NCBI RefSeq assembly: GCF_017104965.1
Contig: NZ_JAAGPR010000004.1
Coordinates: 1-64,000, forward strand
DNA length: 64,000 nt
Origin: Paraburkholderia sp. Ac-20340
Lineage (GTDB): Bacteria; Pseudomonadota; Gammaproteobacteria; Burkholderiales; Burkholderiaceae
Reading direction: 5' to 3'
This document shows, in pieces, positions 16,406 to 24,933 of this stretch (positions are counted from its first letter, which is position 1; each line of letters begins with the position of its first letter). Below the pieces are notes generated by a model, which saw only the letters and a program-made list of their open reading frames with translations, ran no database searches and was not told where the DNA came from. The position numbers and the translations under genes were made by a program.

Positions 16406-17482
16406 TCAATGGACGGAATGGGACAAAGCGGCAATTTCCTGCTGAATTCCGAAGAAACCGATGATGAGCCACGCCAGCACGAGGGCCAGCACGACGATGG
16501 CCGCGCCGTTGAGCACGCGCATCTGCGCCTCGATGGCTGCGACGCCTTCCTGCATCCACTCGTCGGCGAGCGTGCTGAGCGCCTGCGCGAAGCCCTTGTA
16601 TTCGGCGTAGACGCACAGGTCGTCGACAATCTCCGCCGAGGGAAACTGGTAGCCCGTGTTGCGCATCGCTTCGCCGACATTGAGGCCGGACTTCACTCCG
16701 AACAGCATGTCGTCGATACGCTGGCGCAGCCACGGCTGCGCGTTGCCCGCAAGCCGCGTGAGCGACTTCTCGACGGTGAAGCCCGCCGTTTGCAGCGACG
16801 AGAACGCCACCAGAAAGCCGCAACCGACGATCAACCGATAGATCGAATACGGCGGAAAGCGGTCGAGCCGCACGCGCAGACTGCCCGCCCAGCGCGGCAT
16901 CGACCACACGAGCGCGGCCGCCGCCGCGACGAGCGCGAACATGCACCACACCATGCCGTAACGCGCGAACTGCGACAGCGTGTAGAGCGAATGGGCGACG
17001 CCGTGCCAGTGCTGCGGGCTCACGATCATCGCGAAGCGCGGCACCACGAGCTTGCCGAACAGCAGCAGATACACGAAGGTCATCGCCATGATGACGAGCG
17101 GATACGCCATGCCGCCGACAATCGCCGCGCGGATGCGGCGGCTCGACGCCACCACGCCGCCCACGGTCGCGAGCGCGGTTTCGAGCCGCCCCGACTGCTC
17201 GCCAGCCATCACGATCATCTGTTCGGTCGGCGGCGTCCACCATTGCATCGCCGCCGACAGCATGCCGCCGTTCTGCACCACGCGGCGCCAGTCGGCCATC
17301 GCGACCGCCATCGGCTCGTTGGGCTTGCGGCCGTCGTGCGAGGCGCGCAGCTCCAGCTCTTCGAGCACCTTGAGCAGCGGCAGCCCGTTGGCGAGCATGG
17401 TGGCGATCTTGCGATAGACGCGCTGACGCGCGGACGCCGTGAGTTGCAGGCGCGCCCAGCGGCGGTTCAGTTCAGGCGCCAT
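16406..17482 (-). CDS. pilR: PilR-like (GspF family) pilus inner-membrane platform protein
   Basis: This 358-aa protein has two T2SSF domains. The first contains RKIATMLANGLPLLKVLEEL and EQMIVMAGEQSGRLETALATV, and hydrophobic segments follow. The second half repeats the pattern (SLQTAGFTVEKSLTRLA; QFPSAEIVDDLCVYAE) and ends with a membrane helix (VVLALVLAWLIIGFFGI). It overlaps the 3' end of the ATPase gene pilQ by 16 bp. It anchors the assembly ATPase. Confidence 0.9.
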   Translation of the reverse strand: MAPELNRRWARLQLTASARQRVYRKIATMLANGLPLLKVLEELELRASHDGRKPNEPMAVAMADWRRVVQNGGMLSAAMQWWTPPTEQMIVMAGEQSGRLETALATVGGVVASSRRIRAAIVGGMAYPLVIMAMTFVYLLLFGKLVVPRFAMIVSPQHWHGVAHSLYTLSQFARYGMVWCMFALVAAAAALVWSMPRWAGSLRVRLDRFPPYSIYRLIVGCGFLVAFSSLQTAGFTVEKSLTRLAGNAQPWLRQRIDDMLFGVKSGLNVGEAMRNTGYQFPSAEIVDDLCVYAEYKGFAQALSTLADEWMQEGVAAIEAQMRVLNGAAIVVLALVLAWLIIGFFGIQQEIAALSHSVH

Positions 17483-19266
17483 CGCTCGCCCCCCACCGCG
17501 CCGATCGGCGGACGCCCTTCGTCGTCGAACGGCAGCGGGCCGACCACGCGCTCGGCCATGCGCGGATCGACGAGACCCGCCGCCACCTTGTCCACCGCAT
17601 GCTGGGCCACCGTGCGCCCGCCCAACTCGCGCTGCCAGTACGCGTGCGCCGCGTGCCGCTGGCCGGTACGCAACAGTTCGCATAACGCAGCATCGGTGCG
17701 GATCACCTCGGCCACCACGGTGCGCCCCACCGTGCCGCCCATGCAGGCTTCGCAGCCCGGCCCGGCCGTGCGCACATATTCGAAGCGCGCCCCCGTGGCG
17801 CGCTTCACGCGTGCGACGAAAGCCGCGTCGAGCTCGCCGAGCGCCTGGGCGAACGGCCGCGAGCAATGCGGACACAGCTGCTTCACGAGCCGCTGGCTGA
17901 CGAGTCCCGTGACCAGCGATTCGTCCGTGACCATCGCGAGCGGCAGGCCCAGATCGGTCAGCCGGTCGACGATGGCAAGCGCGCTGTTCGCGTGCACCGT
18001 GGTCCAGACCTGGTGGCCCGTCATCGCGGCGCGCAAGGCGTTTTGCGCGGAGGCGCGATCGCGCACCTCGCCGATCATGATGACGTCGGGGTCGAGCCGC
18101 ATCGCGTTGGCGATGGCGGCCGCGAAAGCCTGCGAACGCGCGTCCTCGGTGCTTGCGTTGACCACTGGCGTCTGTACCGCGCCCGCGATCGGATACTCGA
18201 CCGGATCCTCGACCGTAATGACGTGGATCGACCCCGCCATGGCGCGGATCAGACGCGTGAGCGCACGCTGCAGCGTGGTCGATTTGCCCGAGCCGGTCGG
18301 GCCGCTGATCAGATTCATGCCGTGCGGCTGCTGCGCGAGCGCGTCGAGCGCATCGGCATGGGCGCGCGTGAAGCCGAGCGTGGTGAGATCGACCGATTCG
18401 CCCGCGTCGTTGTAGAGCAGGCGCAGCACCATCATGCTGCCGACGCTCGTGGGCGCGGTGGCGATGCGCACGCCGAACAGGCCTTCGGGCAGCTTGTCGC
18501 GTTCACCGATGCTGGCATCCTGGCGCTCGGTGGGCTTGTAGGTCGTATCGGAAACGCTCGCCATCGCCGAATAGAGCGTGGCGAGCAGGCGTTCGCCGTA
18601 CTCGCGCGTCTGCTCGCTCACGCGCGTGAGTTCGCTGTGGATGCGAAACAGGATCTCGGTGCTGAAGCGGTTCACGCGGATGTGAATGTCCGAGGCCCGC
18701 TCCTGGCAGGCGCGCGCGATCAGGTTCTTCGCGACCACCTGCATCTGCGTGTGATCGACGCGCTCGCCGGTGCCGTCGCGGCGCTGGCCCAGGTAAGCGA
18801 GACGCACCTCGTCGAGACTCGCGCGGCGCATGGTGTAGCGGCAGTTAAGGCGCTCGAGGCGCGCGCAATAAGAGAGCACGAACGGGTTCATGTCGTGGCC
18901 TTCGGCGACCAGCAGGATGCCGTCGTCGAGCAGGCAGAGGAACTTGCGTTCTTCGGCGCTCGCCACGAATTCGCCGCTATCGGAGAGCGGTCGCGCGTTC
19001 GAGGGCGGCGCGGCGGCCTGGCCTTGCGCGCTCACGGCCAATGCACCGGGCGGCAACGTCTGGGCGGCTTGTGCTTCCTGCAAAGCCTGCGCGGCCTGCG
19101 GCGTGATGGCGATAGGCGCGGCGGCGCGCAGCGCGCCCGCGCGCGACGGCGCGCCTGAGGGAGCACATGAGGGAGCACATGAGGGAGCGCCTGACGTGAC
19201 ACCCGGCGCACTCGCACGCGCGTCGATGGCCTGCGCGGCCTGATCCGGCTGATGGAGCGGCTTCAT
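17467..19266 (-). CDS. pilQ: PilQ-like (GspE family) pilus assembly ATPase
   Basis: This 599-aa ATPase has Walker A GPTGSGKST (322-330), an Asp box VEDPVEYPIAGAVQTPV, Walker B DPDVIMIGEVRD, a His box and a C-terminal tetracysteine-like site (LCPHCSR…CEACMGG) for Zn. The N-terminal ~95 residues are Ala/Pro-rich and include a tandem repeat (SCAPSCAPSGAPS). GAGGTGA precedes the ATG. It drives pilin polymerisation together with PilR. Confidence 0.92.
   Translation of the reverse strand: MKPLHQPDQAAQAIDARASAPGVTSGAPSCAPSCAPSGAPSRAGALRAAAPIAITPQAAQALQEAQAAQTLPPGALAVSAQGQAAAPPSNARPLSDSGEFVASAEERKFLCLLDDGILLVAEGHDMNPFVLSYCARLERLNCRYTMRRASLDEVRLAYLGQRRDGTGERVDHTQMQVVAKNLIARACQERASDIHIRVNRFSTEILFRIHSELTRVSEQTREYGERLLATLYSAMASVSDTTYKPTERQDASIGERDKLPEGLFGVRIATAPTSVGSMMVLRLLYNDAGESVDLTTLGFTRAHADALDALAQQPHGMNLISGPTGSGKSTTLQRALTRLIRAMAGSIHVITVEDPVEYPIAGAVQTPVVNASTEDARSQAFAAAIANAMRLDPDVIMIGEVRDRASAQNALRAAMTGHQVWTTVHANSALAIVDRLTDLGLPLAMVTDESLVTGLVSQRLVKQLCPHCSRPFAQALGELDAAFVARVKRATGARFEYVRTAGPGCEACMGGTVGRTVVAEVIRTDAALCELLRTGQRHAAHAYWQRELGGRTVAQHAVDKVAAGLVDPRMAERVVGPLPFDDEGRPPIGAVGGERWRLN
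19156..19191. repeat. Three 12-bp tandem repeats within pilQ
   Basis: The units TGAGGGAGCACA, TGAGGGAGCACA and TGAGGGAGCGCC lie head to tail. They encode the Ser-Cys-Ala-Pro type repeat in the PilQ N-terminus and keep the frame, so copy-number change would only alter linker length. Confidence 0.9.
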
Positions 19267-19271
19267 GGCGG

Positions 19272-19979
19272 TCACCTCATCGAGGCTGGCAAGGGCGGCA
19301 TGGCGGGAAGCGTCGGCAGGTTGCTTGCCGCGCCGCTCCAGCCGTTCGCTGCGGCGGCAAGACGCGTGGCCGCGCGATGCGTGGTCATCACCGTGAGCGT
19401 GCTGCGGCGCCCGCCGTGGCCCGCGCCGATGTCCACCGCGCCGGGGCGGATCGCCAGCACGCGCTGGCCGTCGGGCAGCGTGTCGCCAGCCAGCACGTCG
19501 AACTCGGCGCCGTCGGCGGTTTGCAGTGTGGCGCTCGACGCGCCGCCCAGACTCTCGGTCGTGAGCAGCGTGTAGACCGCGCTCGCGCCGTTGCGGTCGA
19601 GGCGGCCAATGGCCGCCTCGCGCTCGGCGACCTGCGCCTGGGCGTCGAGCTTCTTGAGCTGCGCCTTGAGCACCACGGTGTCTTCCTGCAGCCGCATCAG
19701 CTGGTTCGCCGCGCTCACGGCGGCGGCGCCCGGCACCACGTCGGCGACGAGCGCTGGCGCGGCGGCGGTGGCCGATGGGTTGGTCGATGGGTTGGTCGAT
19801 GCTGGCGCAATGTTCGATGCTGGCGTGGCGGCGTGCGCCGCCGTCGCCGATTCGGCCATGGCCGGGGCCGCGCCGAACCACGCGCCGCCCAGATTCACGC
19901 ACGTCACGGCCAGCGCCAGCGCCGCCCGGCGCGATCGATGCGTCCGACGCGATCGCTGGATGTCCCGCTCATTGCTCAT
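19272..19979 (-). CDS. pilP: PilP-like type IVb pilus assembly protein
   Basis: This is a 235-aa periplasmic or membrane-anchored protein. An Arg-rich start is followed by a hydrophobic signal (AALALAVTCVNLGGAWFGAAPAMA), a low-complexity Ala/Thr/Pro linker, a coiled-coil-like stretch (MRLQEDTVVLKAQLKKLDAQ) and a PilP domain (ATLQTADGAEFDVLAGDTLPDG). The linker contains a duplicated 12-bp unit at 19774-19797 (Ser-Thr-Asn-Pro repeat). It overlaps pilO by 11 bp. Confidence 0.8.
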   Translation of the reverse strand: MSNERDIQRSRRTHRSRRAALALAVTCVNLGGAWFGAAPAMAESATAAHAATPASNIAPASTNPSTNPSATAAAPALVADVVPGAAAVSAANQLMRLQEDTVVLKAQLKKLDAQAQVAEREAAIGRLDRNGASAVYTLLTTESLGGASSATLQTADGAEFDVLAGDTLPDGQRVLAIRPGAVDIGAGHGGRRSTLTVMTTHRAATRLAAAANGWSGAASNLPTLPAMPPLPASMR

Positions 19980-21282
19980 ACACCACTCCTTCGATGCTCC
20001 ATTGGCCGGCCCGCCAGGTCAGTTGGTCGAGCCGCACGCCGGGTTGCTCGAGATACGCCGTCACGCTCGACGGCCAGAGATCGCCAAGATCGGCGCGAAT
20101 GCGCCAGGTCCGCCACGGCGGCGGCGCGTCCTGCCCCTTGCCGCCGATGCCGACCTGCCCGAGCGCTTGCGCCGTGGCGCTGCGCGGCGCGGCTGGCGGC
20201 GGCTGCAAGGTGAACGCGAGTCCGACGCCCAGTAGTTGAAACGACGACAGCAGCCGCAGCCGCTCGCCGCGAATGCCGTCGATGCGATCGTCGCCGCCTG
20301 CGGGCAGCGCGAGCGGCGCGACCAGCGAGGCGTGATCGCCGCTCGAATCGACATTCGCACGCGGCTGCGCGGCGAGCAGCAGCGCCACGTTCGAATCGTT
20401 GCGCGACCAGCGATAGCTCACGCTGGACGCGCGGCACACGTAGTCGTCGAGTTGCCAGCCGCCCGGCGCGAGCGCCGCGAAGCGCGTGAGGCAGGCTTCG
20501 ACGAACGCGGCGGGCGTGGGCTGCGCGGACCACGGATGCAAGGGCGCTTGCGCAGCAGCCGCGTTCGCGCGCATGAGCTTCGCGCGCCCGGCTGCGAAGG
20601 CGCGCTCGCGCGCCTGTTCGAGACGCTGCTGACGCCACGTCCAGCCGCCATACGCCGCGCCGCCCAGCACGCTCATGACGGCGGCCGCCACGGCCACGCG
20701 TCGCCACTGCACGCGCCGCGAGACCGGCACGAGGCGGGTCCAGCGCGGCACCCGCTCCTTGCCCGCGCGGCGCGGCAGCATGTCTTCGAGCTTGCGCGCA
20801 TAGAAGCAGTGAAAGCCCTGCACTTCCACGCGCGGATCGCCGATCACGACGTTCCAGCCGCCGAGGCTGTAATCGCTGTGCAGACGCTCGAACACTTCCT
20901 CGCTCGTGCCGACCCAGTCGCCGTTCGGCAGGAACGCGCCGTCGCGCACCGCGAAATAGGCCCAGCGCCCGTCGGCGAGGCTGAATGCGCCGAGCCAGTT
21001 CGGCGCGCTCTGCTGCCGGCCGTCGTAAAAAGCGCCCTCGGTGGCGATGGCCTTCGAGACCAGCGCGCCCAGCGAGGGCACGCCCAGCGGCGCGCCTTCG
21101 CGCGTGCTGGCGAAGCCCGCGCCCGCAAAACCGCGATCGATGCGCAGCACCATCGCGTCGAAATTCAGCCGCGCCGCCAGCTCGCGCGCTTCCGCGCGCA
21201 GTTCGTGACGGCGCGACAACGATTGCCAGAACAGCCCGCAAATGAAGCGGTGCCGCCCGACCTGGACCAGTTGCGTCGCCAT
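19969..21282 (-). CDS. pilO: PilO-like type IVb pilus accessory protein
   Basis: This 437-aa protein has a cytoplasmic N-terminal domain of the PilO2 family (RHRFICGLFWQSLSRRHELR; GSEEVF-like WVGTSEEVFERLHSDY), one transmembrane helix at about residues 202-222 (VAVAAAVMSVLGGAAYGGW) and a periplasmic part. It lies between the secretin pilN and pilP, the standard order. Confidence 0.85.
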   Translation of the reverse strand: MATQLVQVGRHRFICGLFWQSLSRRHELRAEARELAARLNFDAMVLRIDRGFAGAGFASTREGAPLGVPSLGALVSKAIATEGAFYDGRQQSAPNWLGAFSLADGRWAYFAVRDGAFLPNGDWVGTSEEVFERLHSDYSLGGWNVVIGDPRVEVQGFHCFYARKLEDMLPRRAGKERVPRWTRLVPVSRRVQWRRVAVAAAVMSVLGGAAYGGWTWRQQRLEQARERAFAAGRAKLMRANAAAAQAPLHPWSAQPTPAAFVEACLTRFAALAPGGWQLDDYVCRASSVSYRWSRNDSNVALLLAAQPRANVDSSGDHASLVAPLALPAGGDDRIDGIRGERLRLLSSFQLLGVGLAFTLQPPPAAPRSATAQALGQVGIGGKGQDAPPPWRTWRIRADLGDLWPSSVTAYLEQPGVRLDQLTWRAGQWSIEGVVYEQ

Positions 21283-21306
21283 TGCGCGTGCCTTCCGCCG
21301 GCGCGC

Positions 21307-23043
21307 TCAGGCGCCGTTCACCGAGATCGGCGTGATCAGGATCACGATGATCTCGCGCGCCTGCGTCGCGCTTTCGCCGCCGCCGAACACGTAGTTGTCG
21401 GGACGGCCGACGCCCTGGTGGCGCGTCTGTTCCGCGACGCCCTCATAGCCGCTGATCACGAGCGTCTGCCCCGATTTCATCGCGATGCGCTGCAGGAAGT
21501 TGCGCGTATCGACGGTCGGCAACTGGATCTGCTGGTTGGTCGGCCCGAACGAAGAGAGATCCTGGAGCGACGAAATATTGGTGTAGAACTGCATCATCAC
21601 CGTGCCGTCGTCGAGGATGTGCGGCAGCAGCGTGAGATTGAAACCGGTGGTGATGGTGCCGGGCACGAGCGACGTCTGGGTGCCGACGTTGAGCGTCGAG
21701 GTGGTCGAGATCTGCGCGAGATAGCCCTGCTGCGTGGCGACCTGCACCGGCACGGGCTGGTCGTTGAGCGTCGTGACCGAGGCCGAAGTCTTGCGCCGCA
21801 CGGTGCCTTGCTGCGAGAGCGCCGAAATCATCGCCGATGTGGCGGACGCGCGGCTCGACGGCGTGATGACCTGAGCCGAGAACGTCGCCGGACTCATGCC
21901 CGTCACCACCGACTTGAATGCGTTCGAGATGCCGAACTGGGTGCCGAGCGCCTGATAGACGGCGCTCCAGTCGATACCGTAGCTGTCGTCGGCGCTGAGC
22001 GTGACCGACAGCACGGAAACGTTGACGAGCACCTGACGGCCGAGCACGCGGTTTTGCTGCGCCATGAATTCGCCGACGCGCTGCTGGATGTCGGGCGTGT
22101 CGGTCACGGCGATCGAACCGGTCGCGGGCGAAGCGAGCACCGAACCGGCCGGCGACAACATCGCCTTGATCGCCGCCTGCAGGCCCGTGTAGACGGAAAG
22201 CTGCGCGCTCATGCCGGTGTTGGTCGAGTTGTCCGAGGACACGGTGGGCGTGGAGCCCGAGCCGACCGAACCGCTCGCGCTCGAGCCTTCCGACCCGCCG
22301 CCGGACATCGAACCGCCGCTCGAGCCGCCGCTGTTGCTCGCGCCGCTCACGACGCGCGTGTCGAGCTTCGAGTCGCCGGGAATCGCCATCACCTGATAGA
22401 CGCGCGTCTCGGTGTAAAAGAACTCGATGGCGCCGCTTTCGTACTTCCAGGACACGCCGAAGCGCGCCGCGGCAATATCGAGCAGGCCGTGCAGCGTGCC
22501 GCGCGGATAGACGATGCGCACGCTCGCGCCCTCGGCCTGCGCCGTGGATGCGGCCACGCGCGCCACCGCGCTCTGCGGCGACGGGCCTTGCAGCAGGCCG
22601 GTGGGCAGCGGCGGCACGCCGGCGGCGCCGGTCGCCATCGCCGCGCCGCCCGTATGTGCGGCGGCCGCGTCGCTCGCGCCGGGCAGCACCCGCGCGGGAA
22701 TGTGCGTGAGACGCGAAATGCGCTCCGCGAAGGCCTGCAGCGAATCGACGTTGCCGTCGAAGCTCGCGGCCTGGGCGAACATTGGCGGCAGCTTGTCGCT
22801 GGCGGGCAGCTTGAGCGGCGTGCCCGAGAGCCAGAGCGCGTGTTTGACGATTACGTCGTCGGATTCGCCTTCGAGGTTGTGGCCGGCCTGCGAGCGGCCG
22901 AGCAGCGAACCCGCGCGCGCGGCGTCGCCGTTCGCTTCGTGGGTCAGGCGGTTGGTGAGGCCGGTGCAGGCGGCCAGCGCCGCACTCAGTACGATTGCGC
23001 AGACGCGCGCGGCGCGGCGCTGGAGGGCCGTCGGCGTGGTCAT
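21307..23043 (-). CDS. pilN: PilN-like type IVb pilus secretin lipoprotein
   Basis: This is a 578-aa outer-membrane secretin. The lipobox LSAALAAC gives a lipidated Cys near residue 26. An N-domain follows (LHGLLDIAAARFGVSWKYESGAIEFFYTE), with a Ser/Gly-rich linker at 22210-22350. The secretin domain includes PATGSIAVTDTPDIQQRVGEF, DQPVPVQVATQQGYLAQ, FNLTLLPHILDDGTVMMQF and LVISGYEGV. The start overlaps the stop of pilL (ATGA). Confidence 0.92.
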   Translation of the reverse strand: MTTPTALQRRAARVCAIVLSAALAACTGLTNRLTHEANGDAARAGSLLGRSQAGHNLEGESDDVIVKHALWLSGTPLKLPASDKLPPMFAQAASFDGNVDSLQAFAERISRLTHIPARVLPGASDAAAAHTGGAAMATGAAGVPPLPTGLLQGPSPQSAVARVAASTAQAEGASVRIVYPRGTLHGLLDIAAARFGVSWKYESGAIEFFYTETRVYQVMAIPGDSKLDTRVVSGASNSGGSSGGSMSGGGSEGSSASGSVGSGSTPTVSSDNSTNTGMSAQLSVYTGLQAAIKAMLSPAGSVLASPATGSIAVTDTPDIQQRVGEFMAQQNRVLGRQVLVNVSVLSVTLSADDSYGIDWSAVYQALGTQFGISNAFKSVVTGMSPATFSAQVITPSSRASATSAMISALSQQGTVRRKTSASVTTLNDQPVPVQVATQQGYLAQISTTSTLNVGTQTSLVPGTITTGFNLTLLPHILDDGTVMMQFYTNISSLQDLSSFGPTNQQIQLPTVDTRNFLQRIAMKSGQTLVISGYEGVAEQTRHQGVGRPDNYVFGGGESATQAREIIVILITPISVNGA

Positions 23044-24110
23044 CAGACTGCTCCCTTCGGAATCACGCGCAACACGCGGTTGCCCGTATACATGACGATC
23101 TGGATGGGCACCGGCGCGCCCTGGAGCGCATCGGCGACTTCGTGCAGCGCCTGTTCGAACGTGCCGTGGATCGCGGCGGTGGCGTCGATGCTGTAGTCGG
23201 TGGGCACGTCCCAGATGAACTGCCAGCCCGCGTCGTGCGCCCAGCGCTCGAGCGCCGCGCGCACCGAGCCGTCCGTCACGCGCATGTTCCAGTCGCGTTG
23301 CGGTTCGGCGGGGGCTACGGGGAGAGAGCTGGCGTCGATCGATGCGGACGCAACGGTCTGCTGCGACGACGCCTCATGGACCTGCAAAGGCAGGCCTGGT
23401 GGCCCGGCGACCGGCGGCTCGACTGCGCGCTCGACTGGCTTCGGGACAGCGCCCGCCACATGCGGCTGCGGAGCTGGGGTGACCACGGGCGCGCTCACCT
23501 GCGCAACCATCATAGGTGGTTGTGCACGCAACATCGGCATGGCTACAGTCGCCGGTGCCGGTGCGGCCGACACGGATTGCGGCGCCGCGATCATGCGGTG
23601 CACCGTGTTTTCAGGGGTATTCGTTGGCTTCGGCGGCGCAATCGTTGTCGCAGCAGGGCCGACGGATGCGGGCTTCGACGCTGCATCCGGCACCGTCACT
23701 GCAGCGGCGACATCCGGCGTCGGCGCGGACACGGGTGCATACGCCGCAGCCGCCGCCGGCTCGGTGTCGCGCCCCGTCACGGTGACGAGATGCAGATTGG
23801 TATCGACATGCGCGCGCAGTCCGGGCCGCGCCGCCAGCAGATCGCGCAAGACCTCGACAAAGGGTTTGCCGGCCTGCCAGCTGACCGGCGCGTCGGCCCA
23901 TGCTCCGGCGTTCGGCACGTTCACGCTATACGACGGCGGGACAATCTCCTCCAGCGCGCGCAGCAACGGCACGTCGCGGCCACCCACGCGCACGGTTTCA
24001 CTCGCGCGTCCCGCGCCGTCGACGACCACCTGCCCGCTTGCGGCCAATGCGGCAAGCGATGTTCCCCAGAACCACAGCGCGATCCCCACGCGAACGGTGT
24101 GCTTTCTCAT
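23043..24110 (-). CDS. pilL: PilL-like type IVb pilus protein with TcpQ-type C-terminal domain
   Basis: This 355-aa protein begins with a signal peptide (VGIALWFWGTSLAALAASG). An N-terminal domain (LLRALEEIVPPSYSVNVPNAG; FVEVLRDLLAARPGL) resembles secretin N0-like folds. A long Ala/Pro/Val linker leads to a C-terminal TcpQ-type domain (WNMRVTDGSVRAALERWAHDAG; VLRVIPKGAV). It opens the pilus operon; the start is at 24110 with a distant AGGA. Confidence 0.8.
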   Translation of the reverse strand: MRKHTVRVGIALWFWGTSLAALAASGQVVVDGAGRASETVRVGGRDVPLLRALEEIVPPSYSVNVPNAGAWADAPVSWQAGKPFVEVLRDLLAARPGLRAHVDTNLHLVTVTGRDTEPAAAAAYAPVSAPTPDVAAAVTVPDAASKPASVGPAATTIAPPKPTNTPENTVHRMIAAPQSVSAAPAPATVAMPMLRAQPPMMVAQVSAPVVTPAPQPHVAGAVPKPVERAVEPPVAGPPGLPLQVHEASSQQTVASASIDASSLPVAPAEPQRDWNMRVTDGSVRAALERWAHDAGWQFIWDVPTDYSIDATAAIHGTFEQALHEVADALQGAPVPIQIVMYTGNRVLRVIPKGAV

Positions 24111-24933
24111 ACAGTTTGTTTTTTCCTGTTGCTGACTACCGCTGCTCTTGCCGCGGCACATACCTGCGGCGTCGACCTCGACCGAAGGCGATTCTCGCGA
24201 AGACAAGCGGGGGATGCCACAGAGATTGACACTGTGTGACACTTGCCTGCGCGTAATGCGCGAAACGTGCGCTGCGTGCGCAACGTGCAATGGCCGCCGC
24301 CCTCGGGACTTGCGCGCCAAACTTCGCCCACCCGCCGATTACGCTTTCAGAAGAGCAACTCGTCCGGTCCTTCGATCCGCCAGTGTATGCAACTCGTGCG
24401 ATATCGCTATTGCATATACATTACATTTACATTACTCAACGTCATTTCCTGGCGATTGGTACTCATGCGTCTGGTATGGCGCTCAACTATATCGGTTAAA
24501 AAATAGTGTGCGTGATTTCAGATGGTTCTAACGGCTACGAGAACTCCTTTACGCCGCGTCATTGCGTTTTTTTTGATTTTTTCTCATGCTTCGTGAATAT
24601 TTTTCTGAATTGGCGAATGGACTCTCTCACTCCATAACACTTCAGAAAAGGCAATATTCCACCGTCTCATCAATCTTTTTTTACCGATTTTCCTGGCGGC
24701 CCACAGTGCCTTTTCGGGCATTTTTTCTGCCTTTTCAGACAGACGTTTTAAATGCTCTTTAGCACGCGATCAAGCGAGATCGGACGCGAATTTTTAAAAG
24801 GATCAAAGGTAACAGAGCGTCACAAAACTGTGTCGGCGACAAAGCGCAATGACACCATCGGTTCACGGATGCACGACATTCGCCACCTGGCCAGTCATCG
24901 CTTTTCACGCACATTTATTCGCAGGAGCTCGAC
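24111..24933. promoter_or_regulatory. 823-bp divergent control region between pilL and hrpB-like gene
   Basis: No credible gene was found. The stretch ~24340-24800 is much more AT-rich than its surroundings and has runs of T and A (e.g. around 24568-24605 and 24678-24735), suggesting bent, silencer-bound DNA. It must carry promoters for both the pilus operon (left) and the T3SS activator (right). I saw no exact TTCG-N16-TTCG box here, consistent with hrpB genes being controlled by HrpG rather than by themselves. Confidence 0.5.
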
